DNA from: an uncultured Prevotellaceae bacterium
Lineage (GTDB): Bacteria; Bacteroidota; Bacteroidia; Bacteroidales; Bacteroidaceae
Length of the DNA stretch: 64,000 nucleotides
Direction of reading: 5' to 3'
NCBI GenBank assembly: GCA_900318775.1
Contig: ONLY01000001.1
Location: 1 to 64,000 of the forward strand
How positions within the stretch are numbered: the first letter of the stretch is position 1; the number at the start of each line of letters is the position of its first letter. The notes under the pieces are model-generated. The model was not told where the DNA came from and ran no database searches. It was given only the letters and a program-made list of their open reading frames with translations. Below are positions 59,968 to 64,000 of the stretch, piece by piece. A program made the translations under genes and the position numbers.

Positions 59968-60086
59968 AGCCTGAAACTAATGTGAAGTGACAAAACACCC
60001 AACACTTAACCTGATAACCGCAAAACAATAAGAACCAACCGAATAACCGTAATAAAAACAATATTAACAATCTAAATTAACCTTTT

Positions 60087-62751
60087 ATGAAACGAAAACT
60101 ACTTTTGGCGGCACTATGTGTCGTAGGTGCAATGGGGGGGGGTGAATTCTCTTCATGCACAGACAGATGTGACAAGTACGTATATTAAAAATCCATCATT
60201 TGAAGGCGATGGAAAATCTATTTCTGAAGGATCAACCGCTCCCAAAGATTGGAGTGCATCCTCCAATGTAAGCCAACTTGGTAACAATAATGTTGTAGCA
60301 GTTGCAAAAAAGGGGGACAAGCCAGGTAGTGCAGGTAACAACATTGATGCATCAGTAGGAACATATTTTTTATCTTTACGCCTTCGTTGGAATGACAACA
60401 GTCATACCTTAACGGTTTCGCAAGCTTTATCCACACTTCCTGCTGGAAACTATACGCTTTCTGCAGACTACAATGCTTTCACAAGCCGAAATGATGGTGC
60501 ATACGGATTGACATTTGCTGCGAAAACATCTGAATACACGTTGTCTTCTGTCACTGGTACGTTCAAGACAAAGCAAAGCACTCCATACAATACTAATAGT
60601 TATTCTAATGCTAGTACTAATTTTGTACTTACATCTTCAACAGCAGTAACAATTTCTGTTGCATTGAGTGGAAAACAGTCCGCTCAAGCTTTTATTGATA
60701 ACTTTACCTTAAGCTATACTAACTACACTACAGCTCTTTCAGACGTAATAACTCATGCTACTGAGATTAACTCTACATTGGCAAATGCAACCTTAGGGGA
60801 TGCAATAACTACGGCACAATCTGTATTAGATAATAAGGACGATACCCCTGCATACCAAGAGACAATCAACAATGCTGTAACAACATTGAAAGCCGCAATA
60901 ACAACAGCTGTAGCAACAACTCCAGGAACTAAAGATTCTCCTGTGTATTGGAACACAATAATTGTCAATCCAAGTTTTGAAGGGACAGAAACTACAATAA
61001 TGACGACTAAGGGTGGTGCTCAAAAGAATCCAGCAGGTTGGACGGGTTCCAAAGTCTGGGGTAGCGACTTATGGCATTATGCCTATAAAGTACCAGAAAA
61101 CGCAACAGATGGCAGCAACTCTTTTAAGATACGTTTCAACTGGGAAGCTGATACATATAGCATTTCTCAAACTTTAGTGAATCTTCCTCGAGGTAAGTAC
61201 AAATTAACTGCTGATGTGAATAATTACAATGCAAACAGCTCAAAATGTAAAGCTAAAATTAGTGTAAATACCGACGAAAGCGAATCGGCAGAAATAACAA
61301 CAGCATCAAAACAAGAATTAGTTTTTTATATGAGAACTGATGGTGATGCGAACATTAAATTGACTACTACATATATTTACAATACAGGAAGTTGTGAAGG
61401 TCAACTTTTTTGGGATAACGTAACCCTTGCCAATTATGGTACCGAAGAATTGGAAGAATTGGAAAAGGGAGAGGCTAAAGACGCATTACAAGCGGCAATT
61501 ACGGCTGCTACTAATCGAAAAAATGAGACATCTGGAAATGTCGGTAGTGGCGTTTTCCAGATTACATCAGATGCTCAGACAGCACTTGAAGAAGCAATCA
61601 GTTCGGCTCAAGGTGTATATGATGAAGGAACTTCCACAAAGGCGGCATATGAAAATGCAACAGAAACCCTCAATGCCGCAGTTACGACCTACAATAATGC
61701 TGCCCTTATTGCACCAGCTGCAGGCGCGAAGTACTACATCAAGGTCGCAACTACAGGACATGCCAAAAAAGGCAATGCTGTTGTGGTTTCTTTGGGCTCT
61801 ACAAGCAATAATAATCCTACAGGCTATACATTCAATGCTTCTGCGGCTCCTGCTGCATATTTGGCACAAGCAGTTGCTTTCATCTCTGCAGAGGATGCTG
61901 AACACCCCAATCGCTATTATATCACGTTTGAAGGTCCAGAAGGCACGCTTTATCTAACCAATGGAACACTGACGGGAAGTGCTGCTGGTTGGAAAGCTTC
62001 TCAGATTCAAGGAACAACAGACCCCTCAAAAAAGATGGGCTTTGACATTGTTGCCACGGCTACAGCTAACGTGTTTAACATCTATAATACAGAGACCAAT
62101 TCTTCCATTGCTTGTCAGAATCCAGGTAATCTCTACACGGAATCAGGTAATGCTGATTTCACTCTTGACGAGGCCTCTCAAGCTAGTGTTGACATCAACA
62201 TCAAGGATGGCAAATGGGCTACACGCATCTTCCCATTCGCACCAGAGCTTCCAAATGGTTTGGTGGCATATACCGCAGAAGTTAACGGAGATGCGCTTGA
62301 ACTGACAGAGGTAAAAAGCCCAGTTGCGAATGTGCCCTATATCTTGAAGAACAACACGGGAGATGATATTACCAGCACTTCTCTTACGGGCTACGGAACA
62401 GCCGATAGGGATAGCTATGCTAAAGATGTGCTCATAGGTATCTACACCGATGCCACTATCCCTGATGGAAGCTACGTGCTGCAAACTCCAATTAGTACAA
62501 GAGTACAGGCCTTCTATCCTCTTGCAACCACATTGACAGGTACGCCCTATCGTTGCTACCTCGCTTTGCCAAATTCTGCTGCCAAGCGTAATGCTATCTT
62601 CTTCGACAAGGAAGAGGGCACAACAGGCATTGAAGCTCCTAACGCCACCAATGGCGAGGACGGTGTGTTCTACAATCTGGCAGGCCAGCGTGTGAACCGC
62701 AGCTATAAGGGCATCATCATCCAAAATCGCAAGGCTAAACTGAATAATTAA
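60087..62751 (+). CDS. Large secreted protein, signal peptide out of frame at a nine-G tract
   Basis: An ATG at 60087 opens a signal peptide, MKRKLLLAALCVVGAMGG, but the run of nine Gs (60134-60142) puts the rest out of frame. With eight Gs it would continue VNSLHAQ, then TDVTSTYIKNPSFEG, a normal signal peptide with cleavage after HAQ. The main frame runs from about 60127 to 62751 (874 codons from an internal GTG). It has two NPSFEG-type modules (start and ~residue 280), two FIVAR-like helical segments (~200-270, ~450-530), and a beta-rich second half. The end, GVFYNLAGQRV then KGIIIQNRKAKL, resembles a type IX sorting tail. The first 1.6 kb is clearly more AT-rich than the end. Confidence 0.8.
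60134..60142 (+). repeat. Nine-G homopolymer in a signal-peptide coding region
   Basis: A run of nine Gs. Loss of one G restores the reading frame between the signal peptide and the mature protein. It is a candidate site for slipped-strand phase variation; a sequencing or assembly error is the alternative. Confidence 0.9.
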
Positions 62752-62777
62752 TGTTTCACTCTAAAGACTATAAGACA

Positions 62778-62978
62778 ATGAAAAAGACATATATCAAACC
62801 TGAGACAACAACAGTTCTCATGAACGTGGAAAGGCTCATCTGCACATCTGGGCTCAAAGTAATGCGTGGAGGCTCCGAATCCGCTGCAACAGAACCAGAG
62901 GACGTTGAAGATGGAATAGTGATGGGAGCTCGTCGCCGTAATACCTTCGGATCAGATTACGACAGAGATCTGTGGTAA
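62778..62978 (+). CDS. Small peptide of the MKKTYIKPET type
   Basis: The product is 66 residues from the ATG at 62778: MKKTYIKPETTTVLMNVERL, then ICTSGLKVMRGG and an acidic, then basic, tail ending NTFGSDYDRDLW. Short proteins with a KK-Y-IKPE start and a Gly/Ser boundary near residue 25 are common and uncharacterised in Prevotella and Bacteroides. The start resembles a leader and the rest a core, as in RiPP precursors, but no modification enzyme is nearby. It begins 26 bases after the large secreted protein and shares its transcript up to the terminator at 62999. Confidence 0.7.
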   Translation: MKKTYIKPETTTVLMNVERLICTSGLKVMRGGSESAATEPEDVEDGIVMGARRRNTFGSDYDRDLW

Positions 62979-62998
62979 CACACACATCTACTATTATG

Positions 62999-63030
62999 AA
63001 AAAGACGGGGCTTTGGCTCCGTCTTTTTGG
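62999..63030 (+). terminator. Terminator after the small peptide gene
   Basis: aaaaagacgg (62999-63008) pairs with ccgtcttttt (63019-63028), the T-run being part of the stem. Confidence 0.9.
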
Positions 63031-63066
63031 AATAAAAGCTTTTTGTTTTACAAAAGAGCAATAAAC

Positions 63067-63104
63067 AAAGGGCTGGCTTCACTATCGAAGCCAGCCCTTT
63101 TATA
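63067..63104. terminator. Second, bidirectional terminator
   Basis: A 14-bp perfect stem (aaagggctggcttc, 63067-63080, with its complement at 63087-63100) and a six-base loop. A-runs and T-runs flank it, so it could work from both sides; the minus-strand gene relic at 63122 faces it. Confidence 0.85.
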
Positions 63105-63121
63105 TATAATATGTGTATGTC

Positions 63122-63220
63122 TTATTCCTGCACGTAGCTTGCCAACTGCTCGGGGTCGAGGGCGTTGACGTAGTTGCTGTGCTTAGCTACCTCGCTCTCA
63201 GCATGGTTTGTGGACTTTCT
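63122..63220 (-). pseudogene. C-terminal relic of an unidentified gene
   Basis: On the minus strand the bases encode TNHAESEVAKHSNY, then VNALDPEQLASYVQE and a stop, followed 20 bases later by a strong terminator. The peptide looks like a real protein C-terminus. Upstream the frame stays open but has no start and turns into low-complexity AT-rich sequence with the promoter of the next gene on the other strand. It appears to be the end of a gene whose front has been lost. The family is not recognised. Confidence 0.5.
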
Positions 63221-63262
63221 TTTGTAAATTATCCTTTTGAGATTATCTTTTTTGGATAAAAG

Positions 63263-63294
63263 TTTGTTGGATTGTGGGAAAAGCGGTATTTTTG
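63263..63294 (+). promoter_or_regulatory. Promoter of the AAA ATPase gene
   Basis: tttg (63263-63266), 20 bases, then tatttttg (63287-63294), about 31 bases before the ATG. Confidence 0.75.
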
Positions 63295-63325
63295 TGGCGA
63301 AAATAACATTTAATGCTTGTGGTCA

Positions 63326-64000
63326 TGATAGAAAACCCTTTCATCACTTATGGATATGAGTCGCCAGAATATTTCTGTGACCGTGAGGCTGAGGCGGAAC
63401 AACTGATGTCTCTGCTTGTGAATGGCAATCATACTGCACTGATTTCTCCTCGCCGCATGGGAAAGACGGGGCTGATTCGCCATTGTTTTGCCAATCCTCG
63501 TTTGAGTGAGCATTACTACACGTTCTTGATTGACATCTATGCAACCAAGACGTTGCAGGACATGGTGTATCAGTTGGGGCACGGCATCGTGAGGCGGCTG
63601 AAACCTCGGGGACAGGCGGCTATTGACAAATTCTTGCAAGTGGTCACATCGTTGCGCACAGGCATTTCTTTTGATGGACAGGGTAATGCCAGTTGGAATC
63701 TTGGCATTGGTGACATCAAATCTCCAGTTTTCACGCTGGAAGAGATTTTCAGTTATCTTCAGTCAGCGGAGAGGCCATGTGTAGTGGCTATAGATGAGTT
63801 TCAGACCATCTCTCAATATCAGGAGAGCAATGTGGAGGCAATGCTCCGTACCTACGTTCAGCAGTGTCGTAATGCGGTCTTTGTCTTTTCGGGCTCACAA
63901 CAAAGTATGATGAGTGAGATGTTTTCCTCTCCCGCTCGTCCTTTCTACCAGAGTGTGTCACTGATGTTTTTGAAACCTGTGCCGTTGGAAGCGTATGAGG
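63326..64000 (+). CDS. Archaeal-type AAA family ATPase, 3' end outside the window
   Basis: The first 225 codons are present, starting MIENPFITYGYESPEYFCDR, the typical opening of this family. The Walker A variant is ISPRRMGKTGLIRH (~residues 40-53), and the Walker B region is VVAIDEFQTISQY (~152-164), followed by VFSGSQQSMMSEMF, a sensor-type segment. This is the ATPase group predominant in Archaea (COG1672/AAA_14-like), abundant in Bacteroidetes and of unknown role, often linked to mobile or variable regions. The frame runs off the window end. Confidence 0.9.

Larger units (their letters stand above)
59614..60086. other. 473-base gap with terminator, repeat element and promoter
   Basis: It holds a terminator (59655-59678), copy 2 of the triple palindrome (59700-59764), a promoter (59936-59967) and an AT-rich leader of about 115 bases to the next ATG. 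No gene is seen. Confidence 0.7.

Overview
The window looks like chromosomal DNA from a Bacteroidales bacterium, most likely Prevotellaceae-like. The evidence is the repeated Bacteroidetes promoter type (a TTTG near -33, about 20 bases, then TAnnTTTG at -7, found at about a dozen places), the near absence of Shine-Dalgarno sites, a complete type IX secretion (T9SS) core locus, and many Bacteroidetes-specific families. It is ordinary core genome for the most part. No prophage, transposase or CRISPR array is visible. I recognise no tRNA gene.

Layout. 1-100: the 3' end of a 5S rRNA gene and its terminator, so an rRNA operon lies just upstream. 280-4843: two thioredoxin-fold TlpA-like proteins flanking a DUF4105 membrane protein and a secreted InlB-repeat protein in one overlapping operon. 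5091-5714: a DUF6359-like lipoprotein on the minus strand. 5796-12437: aroA, a conserved small membrane protein, the T9SS lipoprotein porW, the T9SS regulator porX, and tsaE. 12434-16809 (minus): dnaE, trxA and a small acidic protein. 16904-21928: rpoN, a PAP2-like membrane protein, purE, ispG and coaX. 21962-27562 (minus): a cobalamin riboswitch driving a TonB-dependent receptor, a beta-propeller surface lipoprotein, a periplasmic binding lipoprotein and a permease, which together form a vitamin B12 uptake locus. 27636-31700 (minus): tatC, tatA, a Tat-exported iron-sulfur aldo/keto reductase, and a NapH/NapG-like fusion with an internal twin-arginine signal. 32181-36488: cysS, a 59-residue membrane peptide, a small secreted protein and a secreted zinc protease candidate. 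36631-38492: an OmpA-family protein and a Spy-like protein. 38966-45168: the T9SS operon porP-K-L-M-N. 45942-46793: a BASS-family transporter. 46972-52060: the threonine operon, with an ApgM-like enzyme in the place of homoserine kinase. 52226-54298: a PgpH-type HD phosphohydrolase. 54376-58541: two SGNH hydrolases and an MBOAT acyltransferase. 58548-59613: azlCD. 60087-62978: a large secreted protein whose signal peptide is out of frame at a run of nine Gs, plus a 66-residue peptide. 63326-64000: the start of an archaeal-type AAA ATPase, cut by the window end.

How it works together. The T9SS core (porKLMN, porP), the accessory lipoprotein porW and the response regulator porX are all here, and several secreted proteins in the window carry C-terminal tails that may be sorting signals. 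The B12 locus is complete except for the ATPase. The Tat genes sit beside two candidate Tat substrates that could form an extracytoplasmic iron-sulfur electron chain.

The least ordinary DNA is between the genes: two copies, 55 kb apart, of an element made of three 17-bp palindromes phased at 24 bp; a 21-bp phased tandem repeat upstream of cysS; 11-bp tandem repeats downstream of porN; a perfect 20-bp inverted repeat; and an intergenic-type hairpin repeat sitting in frame inside the MBOAT gene.
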